This document shows, one piece after another, positions 46,297-59,229 of a DNA stretch of 64,000 bases. The DNA lies in the NCBI GenBank assembly GCA_022695795.1, contig MU404106.1:62535-126534 (forward strand), read 5' to 3'. The notes beneath the pieces were generated by a model. It ran no database searches and was not told the DNA's origin. It saw only the letters and a program-made list of their open reading frames with translations. Position 1 is the stretch's first letter. Each line of letters begins with the position of its first letter. Source of the stretch: Biscogniauxia marginata. Its lineage: Eukaryota; Ascomycota; Sordariomycetes; Xylariales; Xylariaceae. The position numbers and the translations under genes are program-made.

Positions 46297-48135
46297 TCAC
46301 TCATCATCGAGCGAGAATAGAACGATTTCGCCGCGTTCATTGCGACGCATGCGCAGCGACCGCCATAGCTCCTTCTCCTCCACACTCTTGCCGAGGCTAG
46401 TGCCCGACGACGATCGCTCACGATGAAACTTCTTGAGCGCCTTGTTCACGCTGCAGCCTCGCTCACTGGTGGGTCCCTTGTTGCAGAGGCTTAGGAAGAG
46501 GTCAGACCTTGGCTTGTAGACGATCAGCTGACCACCTTCGCCCTCTTTCTCGTCACTTGACTTTGAGCGGTACTCAATCAACTTCGGGGCCTTCTCGGTG
46601 CTTGAACGATGAGAATGACGACGCTTCTTCTCTTTCCTCTCGGTCGAATGCTTTCTCTTCTTTGCTACCTTCGTCTTCGATGGGCCAGATATGAGCGCCT
46701 TCAGGTTATTACCAAGGGCGTCGGGACGGGTAGACTTGGCATGGGTGGCCTTCGCGTGCTTGGTCTTCTTGATAGGACTAGTCGGTGACTTGTCGCCGCC
46801 ATCTCCTCCGGAGTAATCTGGCGAAGGCGGGAATTGGGAAGGACGCATCATACGGTTGAGTCCTCCGGTTAAACCAGAGTGCAGGACTGGGGGTGCGTCA
46901 GTCATGACTTCATCGCCTGCTGTTGTTCCGAGCGCTACTGGGCTTGTTTCGATGTGTAATCGCTTGCGCTTCTTGTCTTTCTTCACCTCACGATCCCCCT
47001 CCTTCTTCTTCCGATGCGCTTTAGGCACCGGAGTCTGATACTCGGCCATGGGGACAGGATCAGCCCCGTATTGAACCGCATCCTCGTCGTCAACCATGTA
47101 TCCAGATGGATCGACATAGCCGTTTGCGTCCTGGTCAAATCGCACGAGCTGGCGACCTCCCCCGACGTCCGCGGGATTGTCGTGTAGTTGCAAGTTGACA
47201 TTGGAAGCATTAGGTGTTGCGGCCACAAGGAAGTCAAACACGTTGACATTGGCGTCGTGGTCAACGGCAGGTGGAGGCGTAGGCGCCTCGGGTGGTAGAT
47301 CAGCGAGCGATTTACTATCGTCATCGGAATCGTGAATCTCGTATTCTCGCCAGGCTTCGTACTCCTCCGTGACATCCTCTACATATGCGTTGTGGGCCAT
47401 TGTATGGGAATGGGTGGCAGCGGCGGGTTCGTGGTGCCTCTGTCTCTTCGGTTTATACAGAGCGCCTTGATACTTTTGGTCTTCTGTTATGCAGGTCTGG
47501 CCGTGGTTGTTAGCGACATGTCTCTTATAAAGGGTTGATCGCTTACGGTATGGGTGCGATACTGCGTGCCGGTAAAGTGGACCATGCAATCGATGCAGGT
47601 GAAGGTTGCGCCTTGACAGCGGTTTCTGTGTGGGTCGAGCTTCTTTTTGGTTAAAACGTCACCACAGGCCTGTGGGTAAGAGATGATCGTTAGATTTTGC
47701 AGGAGATGGAGAACGGCATGAACGAGTGGTGAGGAAGGATATGAATGCAAAGGGGGGTGTGTGTTTTATCTGGTTGGAGGGGCGGAGGGGTGAAATAGCC
47801 CAGGAGACGAGAGGGCAGAGCACAGGACGGCTCAGGTGCTGTGGGTATGGGTCGCTATGGGGAGACGGACAGGGGGGCCAGGAATCTGGTTAGTGCAGGA
47901 TGACGGGATGACGGCCGATCAAATGCCCAGGCAGTCCAGGGTGGTGGGAAGGTGATCAGAGGTCGGGTTGGATGGGCATGGGGCGACGGGTAATGGATGG
48001 CTCTGAAGGGGGCGACGCAACGCAACGCGAACCGTCGTGCGCTGCCAGTCGTTGGGTAGGGAGATGGTGATGTAAGGCCCTTTGGGCTTAAATTATGGAT
48101 ATGGGCTTTATTACCTCACACGAGAAGGAAACCAT
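46297..48135 (-). CDS. LYAR-type C2HC zinc-finger nucleolar protein
   Basis: A probable nucleolar/nuclear protein of the LYAR family, linked in animals and yeast to rRNA processing and cell growth. It is 447 aa. Exons are 48135-48115, 47669-47547 and 47496-46297. The N-terminal fingers are MVSFSCEACGDVLTKKK, LDPHRNRC, FTCIDCMVHF, YRTHTTC, the standard LYAR arrangement, with Cys and His ligands all present. QKYQGALYKPK follows. The remainder is disordered and Lys-rich (KKEGDREVKKDKKRKR, KKRKHSTERKEKKRR), which suits nuclear targeting and RNA binding. The C-terminus has a conserved-looking helix, SVNKALKKFHRE then ELWRSLRMRRNERGEIVLF. The first exon is only seven codons and is separated by an unusually long 445-bp intron. 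Without it the protein would lack its first zinc ligand. Confidence 0.92.
47670..48114 (-). other. long first intron of the LYAR-type gene
   Basis: At 445 bp it is the longest intron in the window, with donor GTAATA and acceptor CCCACAG. On the plus strand it is G-rich (GGGGCGGAGGGG-type runs, 47775-47960). A first intron of this size in a fungal gene may carry regulatory sequence; that is inference. Confidence 0.65.
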
Positions 48136-51100
48136 GTCTCTGAGTGGTCTAAGACTGCTGTAGGGTCGGATGGCTCTGGCTCTGATTGGCGCGGGGCTCC
48201 ACGATCTCTTTCGTGTCTCTCCTTGTGACTGGCCGTCCGATAGATTTGTTGATGCTCTGTTCGGGTGTTCTGCAGCTGGGCAGCGTCTGCTGAGTGGACG
48301 GGCTCCCAACTGGACCTGAAAAATCTGAACGATCTGAATATTCTAGAATTCTAAAACCGACGAGCCAGACAGGTCGCGACTCTGTGACCGGACCTCTGAG
48401 GACCTGGACGATCCGTGGGGTTCGGCAGGGCACAGCCTTCAGATACTTCTGGAATGACAAGTGCGGGAGCTTCCGGAGAAAAAATAAAAATAAAAATAAA
48501 AAACAAGAGAAAAGTCAGGTTGTAAGTTGGTTTGAAGTGTGTGACCAGGTGGTTGCTTAAGCGCGAAGGGGCCTCGAGCGTTGTAGCTTGGGGTCGTCCG
48601 TCGTTGGATCGGTTAATACTCAGTTTCGAATTTGTTTTTTATTTAGAATGCTGCACCCCGTACGAAGTAGATGGGGGTGCGTCCTCTTCACTTTGGGGGT
48701 ATATCGTATGTGGTGCGAGTGTAACTAGAAAACAGGGCTGGACTAGAAGAGAGACTGTGCGATGCCGGGTCGTCGTGCAAAGGAATTGCGCTTCGCATAG
48801 GCCAATTGACAGGACTAAAGAGTGGAGAGAGTGCCTAAAGCGGTAGATACCAAGGGAGCGAGCTCTTGAGGCTGTCTCGTAACCGGAGAGGTGTGTCTGG
48901 TATGGAAAGCCTCATGTGATGGAATGGATTATTTCGATAAAAATTTGGGTGTAGACCTCAGCGCATGCCCGTTGAACCTTCTTGCCCCATCGGCGGGAGA
49001 GACGGCGCCCGGACCCTCCAGCTATCTCCACTCCCCCTCCATTTTACGGGCACTCCCCCAACAATGAAACCCCGTCGCAAAATAGCAACCCTCCAGAAAC
49101 CCCGAAAACCACACAAACAAGGACCCGGGCAGCACCATGATTGGTCGCTTTGCTCTCATTACAACTTAGTCCACAATAACAAGGGGTGATGATCAACTTC
49201 ACATGACCGTCTATCCGTTCTACACTAATGGTTTTCCTTTTATTGTTATCAGTTGGATCGACAGATTTGGGATGCTCGACTAGGAGAGAGACTATCACTA
49301 ATTGAACCTCAATCCACGAGACCAACTAGCCGGGACAGCATACACCAAAGACTTAGGTCCCTTACCAACTGCGCTAAACCCATCACTATTGGCCGACAAT
49401 CCCTGGATGCGTACCTGAACCTTCAAGTTTCAACCAACAGTATCGAGTTTAGCGGCGCCTATTTACAGCCCCAAATCCTGCCGCGTCTATCGATCCGGTC
49501 AGTTAAACAGGCACGAAAGACGTGGGGCACCGAGGGCACCGAGGGCACCAAGGAAGGAGTCAAGGGTTGGAATTCCAAGAGCGACTACGTCCTCCGTGGC
49601 GTGCTCCCTACGGGGAGAGCTCTAACCCAGTTCACTACACAGTAGCCGATCTCTGCCCAGTCACCCTCGCCAGCTTACTACAGCATTAAACGGCCGTAGA
49701 GGTTGTTTCCCGGCGGGCTTGTCATTGGCCCGCGAGCCATGGAACGGCGGCCCACGCCCTTGCCCTGGCATTAACACGAACGTCTGAGGCATGAAATGCA
49801 TGAGACGCATGACAACGCCAATCAAGGAATGTTTCCAATTTAACACGGACGCGCGCGCTGTTGCGACACGCGGCCGATCGCTGCCCTCGATCCGAATTGG
49901 CAACTCAGAGAGCTTCTTGCCTTCCCTATGCAGACAGCGCTTCCCCTCCGAGATGTCCGATTTGCACAGAACGATTCCAGAATATATATGGGGAACGGAA
50001 AGACCCAGCAGATTTGAAGAGTTATCTACTCGCCATTCTTATGGCGTGTTGCACGGTTGTCCAGGTTACCTGGCATGCCTTTTCTAGAGAATGTCGAGGT
50101 GTAGATATTGAATGGCAGCCGGCTTATTATCCTCTTTTCTGCAACTTCGCTTTCCCCCAGATACTCCTTCGTATTGTACACAATTCCTAAGCAGGTACAT
50201 ATCTAGCTGTAGTCTGATTATCGCAGTGGACTACATGGTAAGTTATAATCATTGGAGGGCGCCATCTCCTGAGAGCTGTTTTGTGTCTCGGGTACGCTTA
50301 TATAAGTATCTATATATTCTTATATTTGCAGGGAAGCAAGTTCAATACTGTAAAAGGTTTGTCTTTGATTGTCACTTTTATACACTGGTATGTTGGGTAA
50401 TGTAAAGATATTGTTATGTTTAGTAGGTTCGGGACTTGCAAATTGGCAGTGTTCAGCTACCGTGGACCTACAAACTACTTAGATGTGTATTTCACACTTA
50501 ACTCAACCTCTCAATGGAGATAGTTGGTTGAGATGGCATCAATATATCCTAAATACGAGCCTAGTTCGATCTTCATGTTCCAGCGAAACTATTTTAAGTG
50601 CGTACATGACTCAAGTTCCACATTCTGTTTCTATCTACCTTAGGTACATAACTTAATGAATGTCTGCAAAGCTGAAGACTCCTTTATACAGTTGTGCTGT
50701 TTACCCTCTACGGCTATTAGTACCTAAGCCAATGAGATCTTAGGTACAGTAAGATCATACGACCCCTTGTTACAGAAGGTGCTCCTAGTGCCAAAATAAT
50801 AAACGGCTAAGCTACGTAAAAGGTCTAGCAAGGGCAAGAATAATTAGGTAACTTATGTAACTTGGGTGTTCATCAAATATTTGGTTCAATTGAGTAAATA
50901 AAAGGTGCCTGTTGAGCTTCAATCAACAATTGAGTGGCTTATTGGAAGAGTAACTAAAATTAGCAGCTTTCAATCCTAAGCCTCATATATATCCACCTGA
51001 GGCGACATATTGGAAGTACATAGGTAGGTACACTGATGTAATTGCATGCACCCCCTACATAAATGTTGTACACGAAATGTTTGCTTGGCTCCGCTACTGC

Positions 51101-51249
51101 GTCGATTGGCTTCCTCTCGTTGGCCGATTGTTTCCCGTCGTCTCAGCACCCACGGCACTGCTTACCGCAAGAAGCACAAACCCATAAACCGTAAACTCTC
51201 TTGGATCATCTCCTTTCCCCCTTTGCAAAAGAATGCTCTGGGCCAGGCC
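48136..51249. other. 3.1-kb gene-free intergenic region
   Basis: No protein gene is supported. It contains an A5T-type repeat at 48481-48502, a GAGGGCACC triplication at 49524-49550, a tRNA-like stretch on the minus strand at about 49295-49380 (A-box TAGCGCAGTTGG present, B-box imperfect) that I do not call as a tRNA, and ACCTTAGGTACA motifs near 50636-50648 and 50735. Confidence 0.55.
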
Positions 51250-52700
51250 ATGTCTCCCTCAGGAGCCTCACCGTCACAACCAAGCTACCTAGAGCAGACT
51301 GTCTCGCTGCTCAGCACCGTCGCCGGCTACATGCGACTGCCGGCTCTGGCATCTACGGTATGCCTCCTCGCTCATCATCGTTCAAGTCCGCTTCAACCAC
51401 AACCACAACCACAACCTCGTCTTCATCTTCGTCTTTGTCCCTGGCGAAGGCCTATCACCGCGTCTACCACCGCGCTCATGCCGCCATTGCTACCCGCCGC
51501 CGAGCTGCTGCCGAGCTAACTGATGTCGCCCAGGGTCTTGCCGCCGTCGTGACGACCCTGCTCTACTTCAAGCAGAAGTACGCAACCACACCGCCGTCTC
51601 CCCGTCCTCCCGTCCCTCCGTATCCCCGTCTCATGTGATCAACCACTACCATCTCTGTTCGCAATTACGTAGCTAACCACCAGGTGCCCAACCCCCACGC
51701 TGCAGGGCTTTGATCTACCCGTCTCATATGCCCCCCAATGCCCGAACCGACGTGCCCCGACCCTCACAGTATGGTATTAAGGATTTTGAAGAGCTGGTCA
51801 TACCTACCAACGATGGCGAGAAACTGTCCGCATTCTACATCCGGGCCAAACGAGGCAGCCGTAATTCGAAATGCACCATCTTGATGTTCCACGGCAATGC
51901 TGGCAACATCGGCCACCGGTTGCCCATCGCCCGCATGCTGATCAACTACATTGGCTGCAACGTGTTCATGCTAGAGTATCGGGGGTATGGCCTATCCACG
52001 GGGGAGCCGGACGAGAAGGGAATCACGTTGGATGCGCAGACAGCATTGGATTATCTACGGAATCGGGCCGAGACGAGCAAGCACAAGATCATCATCTACG
52101 GTCAGAGTTTGGGAGGCGCGGTCAGCATCAAACTGACAGCCAAGAACCAACACGCCGGAGATATCGTCGGCCTAATCCTCGAGAACACCTTCCTCTCCAT
52201 ACGAGCATTGATCCCATCGATCATCCCCCCAGCAAAGTACTTGACAATGCTATGCCACCAGGTGTGGCCAAGCGAGTCTATATTGCCGACCATCACCGAG
52301 GTCCCGATCCTATTCTTAAGCGGGTTGCAAGACGAGATCGTCCCGTAAGTCAAACTTCTTCTTGCTGCTCTCCATTCGAGTACAGATGATGATCTGAAAC
52401 AACCATCCACAAAACCTGAGTCCGAATGCGGACACGGATTATATCTACTGTTTCCTGATATTCCATGTGCACACCCCCGACTTTTGCATGTCTCACTTTG
52501 GGAGACCTCGTAGCTCTTCGGCTCACGTCGTGTGACACCACAGGCCCCCTCACATGCGAAAGCTCTACGAGCTAGCGACGACGCCGACCAAGATCTGGAA
52601 GCCCCTACCAGGTGGCGACCACAACTCGAGTGTGCTGGAGGAGGGTTACTTCGAGGCGGTATCGGATTTCGTCTCTAACATTGCCGGAGACGAGAAATAA
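51250..52700 (+). CDS. bem46: BEM46-family alpha/beta-hydrolase
   Basis: A membrane-anchored serine hydrolase of the BEM46/ABHD13 family; in Neurospora BEM46 sits at the ER and eisosomes and affects ascospore germination. It is 315 aa. Exons are 51250-51357, 51534-51577, 51706-52344 and 52544-52700. The N-terminus (SYLEQTVSLLSTVAGYMRLP) leads to a hydrophobic helix assembled from exons 1 and 2 (GLAAVVTTLLYFKQKALIYPS). Conserved elements are PRPSQYGIKDFEEL, MFHGNAGNIGHRLP, EYRGYGLSTGEP, the nucleophile elbow YGQSLGG with S185, D260 in SGLQDEIVP and H290 in GGDHNSS. The triad is complete. Intron 1 stays open in another frame and has (CAACCA) and poly-Ser-like repeats, so automatic predictors could misread it. 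Confidence 0.93.
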
Positions 52701-55700
52701 TGACTGAACGCGTTGGACTGCGAGATACATACTAGGAAGCATAATTGAATTTTGGGGGTTTTTTGGACGGAATGCTGGCCGAAGCATGGGCATCAGGATG
52801 GACCGACACCATTAATTTCTCCCTTTACACCTAAGATACCCCCTACCGTTCGCGCTATAATAAAACACGTGACGGGTCTTACTTTATAGAGTATTGTATC
52901 ACCGTGGCTTTACACACATAAACACAGACTAGGCTAATGTCTTGGTGACTTACGACTGTTCTTTAAAAAAAAATTTAAAAAATTAAAACAAACCACCTCT
53001 TCAGATATGTAGCAACCATGTCCGTTGTCACCCTGAGAGAAATTTTTTATAACTTACTTGAAAATTGCTGACCCTAGCTTTGGGCACAATTGGAGCATAC
53101 ATATGACAACGCATTTCACAAGCTTTCAATGTTGCTTAGGTAGCTTTGCGGGATTTGAGCCGAGCTGAGGTCAGCCACGATCCTTCCGGGCCTTATTGGA
53201 AGGTAAAGTGCCAGGTACCTAAGGTATAAGGGCTGATATGTATGCCAATGTTTCGCCACACCGTCATGGGCTGCACTAGAATGTCATCTTGGATGCAGGC
53301 CGGCTCGGCTATAGGTAGCCTTATTTTTCTTTTTTCTTTTTTTTTCACCTTTGACGTAATTGGGCGTTTATATAGGATATGTATGCATGTTTGTATGCAT
53401 GTGCTTATAGCTACCTAAGTTCTCTCTTCTCATTCGCCTATGTACATACCTCTGACGTACCTACATTAATTAGGGCGGGTAGGTAGCCATTCCAACGATT
53501 CCCCCTTGGCCAGACGTGAAAGACGTAGGGTTTAAAGATCTTATCAAGTCGAAAATGGTTCGCAGGGGGATGTGGTCTTCTGCTCGGTCTTCCCAGGGCA
53601 TCTGCAAAACCAGGCAATTGATCTGGAAGATTGATGTTGTTTTTTTTTTCTTCAAAATCAATCATCAGGTCCGAATATAACACGTCCGAGTACGGCGTAA
53701 AATACACTAGTACAAGTCAGAGGGAATACCCTCTGTCTGGGTTTGATAAACCAACCGCAGCCCCGAAGGAAAATACATCAGACGGTTTGTTCAGCTCGCC
53801 CTTGAAATGTGCTTCTGGATCTTCTTCTTCACAAGACTTAGAAATCCGTCGCTTAGGTGTTTGTAGACATATGTGCGCTGACCCGGGATGGTGTCGAATA
53901 GTAACCGTATTGTATGTACGGACTTTCTCGCAGCCTTAGGCCGTATATTCTCATTGAAGTTTGAGAAATCTTCTTGGGGAACATCTTTCACGATGGATTT
54001 CTCATCCCCGGACCTAAGTAGATGTGAGCTAACACGAGAGATGAGTGTGAGGGAATGAGTTGCTCAGACGTTGCCAACCAGGCAGACCCGAAAACTTGGT
54101 GTTTCTTGGATAACCTTTTTGCGGCAATATCGATATCCATCCAGTGACACCGGCCAGCTCCTTTGGAGAGGACGCCATTTTTCATACCCGCTCTGGGCAT
54201 ACTGGCGTTTTTCTGGCGCTCTGTCAGAAGTTGAGATCTGTGTTGTACATCAATATTAGCTAAAAAAGGAGATAAGGCTAAGTTTCAATAGTCGCTCAGG
54301 GAACTGACTAACCTAGGTCAGGTGTATACATAGTCTAGATAGGCTTTGCCGACCTTTGTACATACCTACCTACCTACCTTGCACGGCTAGGCAAGGCACG
54401 CATGCATGCATGGCGTTGGACGAGGTCAGGTACCTACACTACCACTGGGTAAGGCAATTAATTTCCTACCTGCAGCTCGGGAGCCGAGGTGGCTTATCTG
54501 CCTACCTACCCGTGGGTAAGGCTTACGGGGTTTGCTGTTCGTAGTAGCTGGCTGACATCACACAACTTCTACTTTACCGGTTTCTTCCACAACGGAAACA
54601 TGGGTGTTATTACACTACATGCTAGTGGAGCAACCCCGGGAGATATTTTCTCTGACGTGGTCGGCTGCGCAATATTTCAGTCACTGTGTGACTGAATTTG
54701 TGTGTATTCTAGTTGTAAGATCTCTGTGTTGATATAACTCATTCTTAGGTATTCCAGAGCTTACGTAACTCCCGGCTCCTTGCTAGCCTCAACTCTCAAG
54801 AGCTCTTTCAGGAACTACAGGGACTACAAAATGTGGAACTTTCAGTAGGTATATAGACTATAGTCTAGGTAGTCATGTGTAGCCCGGGGCCGATCCATCG
54901 GGAGTATCACAACCTTTACACCCCTCCCTTTTCTCTACGGTCCATACGCCGTGATTCACACAGAGTAACTCTGGAAGCAGCCTAGGCACGCAACAATATT
55001 TAAAATCCAGAAACTAGGTATACGGTAGAGACGGATTCTTTATAATAACTACAATACTCGTATTATCAACGTAACGGAAAGCAAACGTTATTCCAAAAAG
55101 CCGACGACGACATTAGTGCCTCTTCTTCCTATAAACCGCCCCGAGGAACTCCTCTGGCACATTATTTCTAGTTTTGCATACTAGGACTTATCAATTAATT
55201 GGTTATGTAGGTATTTGTTTTCTACGAGCATCGTGATTATATCTTCGTCTTAACTACTCCTCGTCTAGAAAGGGCCATGCTGCTTTGAAATAGCATGAAT
55301 ATCACTATGAAGTCTATATATTAAAAGCACCAGTTTACTATTCGGGTTTAGACATCAAAACCAGCACTCAGTCTTAGGTCAATAATGATATGTCCTGAGA
55401 GTATTTAATTAAAGAGCCTCTCTCTTTTACGTCTTGTTTCTTTTCTATCGTCCTCTTGCGAATACGTTTTATCATGTATAAATGACTGGCATCGGGGGTA
55501 CCGGGACAGTTATATATCAGAGGTTCTACGATCAGCGTATGTAACTGGTACCTCGTGGAATGCCGTTATATGCCTTTACAAAGTGATACCGGCGTTGGAA
55601 ACTCGCATAGCTTCCCGCCAGTATACTTAGCCTCCTAGCCATGCAACTCGAATACAGATATGTCAAAGCTGTTTCTTTGCGAGTAAGGCTACGTAAAATT

Positions 55701-56545
55701 TCCATATATCCTCCTGTAGTATCAACGCAGTCCCCGACGATTGTGTAATCGGAATACCTTGACCCAGGAGTCGAGTTTCAAGAATACCTTTTACCATTTT
55801 AGCACGAGTCTTCGGGTACTACGGTGTTATCTTCATTGGTACCTATGCAACCCAATATCCCAAGCGGATGAACTGCAAAGGTCCTGGGTTCCCTTTCACC
55901 TATGTATATTCCCAAACATACATCACCTCGACAACTTCACAGGTTTATATCATTAAACTGGCCTACGATTTAAGCGTGTAAGCGATGGAATGGTTGCGGT
56001 ATCATCTATTGGACTGTTAATCATACAATACCTTGATTGGTACTTGTGTGATTTTATTATTAATCGCCCTAATCGGCCGCTTCTTTTGAATATATTCATC
56101 CTATTCACCCTTATCATAGACTAGTGTAGAATATCACAATACATTCAATACGCGAGAATCCGCTTCTTACCGGATGATTGTTTCGAATAATCTTAAAGCG
56201 CCATTCACTGCTAGAAAAAGACACTCGACGCTAGCTGCACTCAGGATGAAAGCATTGAAGACAGCAAACATTCACTATTGTTATATCTTGGTATTGTTGA
56301 ACGTCATAGTATCGACAATACATGGAATTATTCACGAGTTCAGACAATAAAAGACAAAATTAGTCAATAACAGGTATCTCAGTACACATACCTATAAATA
56401 TCAGAGGTATTCCCAACTCTCGACTCTTTCTACAAACCTTTCATTTCACCAAACATCTCCCAGATACTTGTTTTGCACCAGACCAGCTCGCATCATACTT
56501 CACCTGCTATCCTCGACCCATAACAACCATCACGAACTCTCGATC
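52701..56545. other. 3.8-kb gene desert
   Basis: The longest gene-free stretch in the window. No frame has domain, codon or splice support. It contains many TAGGTAC/ACCTAAGG copies (53214-53226; tandem ACCT at 54363-54380), CATGCATGCATG runs (about 53380-53400 and 54400-54412), and poly-T tracts. Base composition is clearly more AT-rich than around the housekeeping genes. It may be decayed repeat DNA. Confidence 0.6.
56393..56400 (+). promoter_or_regulatory. TATA box candidate of the secreted Cys-rich protein
   Basis: TATAAATA lies about 150 bp upstream of the ATG at 56546, in a suitable place for a gene with a leader of about 100 bases. Seen as motif only. Confidence 0.45.
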
Positions 56546-57623
56546 ATGTTGTCGACTCTGCTTCTTCTACTCCCTGCCGTGCTTCAGCACGTAACGGCAA
56601 TGCCCACATTGGAATCCAATGTGACCCTTTCGACCGACAAGGCTGTGGATGGATCCATGGACGTGGATAATTCGACCCTCGTCCTCGGCAACGACCTCTA
56701 CCATATCCTCGACGCGGGCGCCAACCACAAGGGCCCCTGGCAGTACAACGACTTGGAGTGCCGATGGTCCGAGAACTGGATGCCCGGCATCAGCACCGAG
56801 TGCACGGAGTGGTGTGACATCGACGACAGAAACAAGCGTCTCCGCTACCACATGTAAGTGGCAAGAAGAAGAAAAAATATTCATCGAACTTACTCTACTC
56901 TACTACGTCCCATGCCCAGCCCAGTATACTAGAGATTAAAGAGGTATATATACTGACGAGTCTAAACCTATTACTGCAGCATGATCTCGGGCAACGGACA
57001 GGACCCCGACATCTGGTGCCAGAACTTCAAGATGCGCATGAAGTTCAACTGCGGCGTCCACGATCCCGACTTCTGGAACTGCAACGGGGGATCTCGAGCC
57101 CCCGAGATGGAAAGCTTGCGCTCGTGGGCGATCGGTATGTTACTCTACGAGTTTTTATCATCCCTTTTCCTTGGCACACCCCCCCCCCTCCCCCTTCCTC
57201 TTCTCTCTCCCCTGACTCGATGGCGAAGAATCAAGTTACTGACTTCAATCCGTGCGTCTCATAAAACAGACGGCTGGGCCCACAAGGCCGTGCAGGTCCG
57301 GGGCGTCAACCTCCGCTTCGACTTCGGGAGCGGATGGAACCCCCGCGACGCGCAGCACGACTGCGTCCGGACCGCCATCAAGGAGTCGACCTGCGCGGGC
57401 GCCGTGTGGTACAACGGAAACCGATGCATCCCCGTCAACTACGTGGCGGACGACAACGCTGTAAGTCCCCTCCAAAGACTCGATACAACATTGTCCGCTC
57501 TCCTTGCTGAAAAAAAAATTGTGCTGACCGATCTTGATGCGCGATTAGGATCCCCAGGACGAATCTTTCGTGCCGCCTGAGGGCTGTCACCATTCCTGGG
57601 AGGTGCCTGAGCACGCTCGCTAA
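56546..57623 (+). CDS. secreted cysteine-rich protein
   Basis: I do not recognise a family. The 242-aa protein has exons 56546-56853, 56980-57134, 57270-57460 and 57549-57623, all phase-consistent. The upstream in-frame start at 56468 is only TTG, so the ATG at 56546 is used. A signal peptide of about 18 residues (MLSTLLLLLPAVLQHVTA) is followed by a mature chain with ten Cys, an even number consistent with five disulfides, and with many Trp and Asp residues (GPWQYNDLECRWSENWMPG, DPDIWCQNF, HDPDFWNC, FDFGSGWNPRDAQHDC, AVWYNGNRC). No TM or GPI signal is seen. Possible N-glycan sites are NVTL and NSTL. Size, Cys content and the gene-sparse setting fit a candidate effector or extracellular enzyme; function is not assigned. 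Confidence 0.85.
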
Positions 57624-58488
57624 ACATGTTATGAATTTGGGGGGGGACAATTGTCACCAATGATGGGTTTCGCTGGCGTTATTGACTTGTGCCGTTGACT
57701 GCAAAGACTGATTTACACCTTGCAGATGGGGAAAGACGAGGAAAAGGAGTAAATACACATCAATAGAGGTTCCCTAGGACAATTTCCACTAAGCATGGGC
57801 ATTTCCGATGCATACTATGATACTGCATAGGTATACCTACCTACTTATGTGACTTATTCTAGGCTTGATTCCCTCTCTCTTTCTTGTATTGTTTATTCGT
57901 TTAGATTTATTTCGTTCGCTTCGTTTCAGGCATCCGACTGTCCTTTATTTCTCTCAGTTTGAACCCTTAGCTTGGAACAACGCCCCGGTCTATCCTTTTC
58001 GGGTTATCAGAGGCCCCCGCGGCGGAATAAGAGGGGGGCATGATGTTGAGGATGGGAAGGGGATATAGCAATATGTGTATATTATTTGCTGAAGCGAAGG
58101 AAGTTCAGCTTGATTCGAAGTTTTCAAATGCACTCAGTTTATCTTGGACGGGAAAGGGGGGAGGGGGTAAGCAAGGGTGGTTTATTCACATCCGGTATAG
58201 GTAGTTACATTAGCGACGATAGGATAACTGAGGGTAGCTATATCCTGGGATTTTCGTTACTATATTTAGTCCATGCTTATGTACTTGAGATGTTTACTTT
58301 ATATCTTGATCAACCACACTTAGATGTGACTAAAGGAGCGGTCTAACTGCAACCCACACATGGTATAAAGTGTACCTAGATGAATGCTGCTAAATCATAG
58401 TGCGTATATACGCTTATTGATTTTGAAGTTACGATACTTTTCCAAGTTCTATCCCTGACTCTGACCTCTGTGTCAATACGAAGAAGTC
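57624..58488. other. intergenic region
   Basis: No gene is seen. It contains TATACCTACCTACTTATG near 57831 and a G-rich stretch at 58151-58170. Confidence 0.5.
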
Positions 58489-59103
58489 TCATCTCATGCC
58501 CCACGTGCTCTTTGGGCTTCTACTCTTCCATTTTCTTTTTACCAAATAGCTAACTTTGGAAATACGAGACGTAGGTATTTCTTCTGCTTCGAAAGCGCGA
58601 CGGTAGACACTCGGCCACTCGGTGACTGGGATCTCCATCGCGTTGCGAGGCGGGGACTCGTCCGTCTGCTTCTCATCTTGCTTTTGCAAGGAGTCGCAGG
58701 ATGAGCTGGCGTAAAAATCAGGACAAAATGGTATATGCTGGTACCCTCGTTGTTTTGGTCGCTATTCTTTCCGCTGGTGCTGAGAATGGGATCCAGGCTG
58801 ATGTTCTACTTGTTCCTGTCCCTGTCTTTGTGTCTCTGTGGGAACATGGCAAATCTGTTCTGGCTGTGTCTGCGCGGCTAGAAATATTTGCTTTCCTTCC
58901 TGAGGCTCATGATGTGGTGCGCTTGGTCTTGGGGGCCGCTGGTACAAAAACTGTTCCTGATGCCGCTTCCAGTGACGATGTCGATACATGAGGTCGCATG
59001 CTCGACACGGACACGTCCGCGGATCTGGGCCTCTACGAGACTTGTCCACAGTCCACCGCGGCGCTCTTATCAGAGTGGACTGGTTTGGCACGTAGTTGAG
59101 CAT
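58489..59103 (-). CDS. doubtful small protein, zinc-finger-like
   Basis: Weak evidence. A minus-strand frame starts at ATG 59103 and runs 113 codons to 58762; it begins MLNYVPNQSTLIRAPRW and contains CPCRACDLMYRHRHWKRHQE, a Cys/His pattern reminiscent of a zinc finger, then becomes Gln-rich. A second frame at 58690-58489 (MEIPVTEWPSVYRRAFEAEE and beyond) could be a further exon, with a possible acceptor TTTTTACGCCAG ending at about 58711, but I found no donor that joins the two in frame. It could be a real two-exon gene, a decayed one, or chance. The plus strand also has a 96-codon frame at 58701-58991 that is no better. Confidence 0.25.
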
Positions 59104-59229
59104 TGTGTGAGATTACGCGTATGGGGCAAAGCGGGTGGTTACGATAATAGGGGGTGGTGACAAGACGGGGTTGCGCCTCTAATATCTACTGGTTACTTCC
59201 GAGAGGACAGCACAACTGCTATTAATAAT

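Noticed and set aside
51201..51638. 145-codon frame with Thr and Ser runs upstream of the BEM46 domain
   Set aside because: It reads through introns 1 and 2 of BEM46 in another frame; the spliced exons give the conserved N-terminus.
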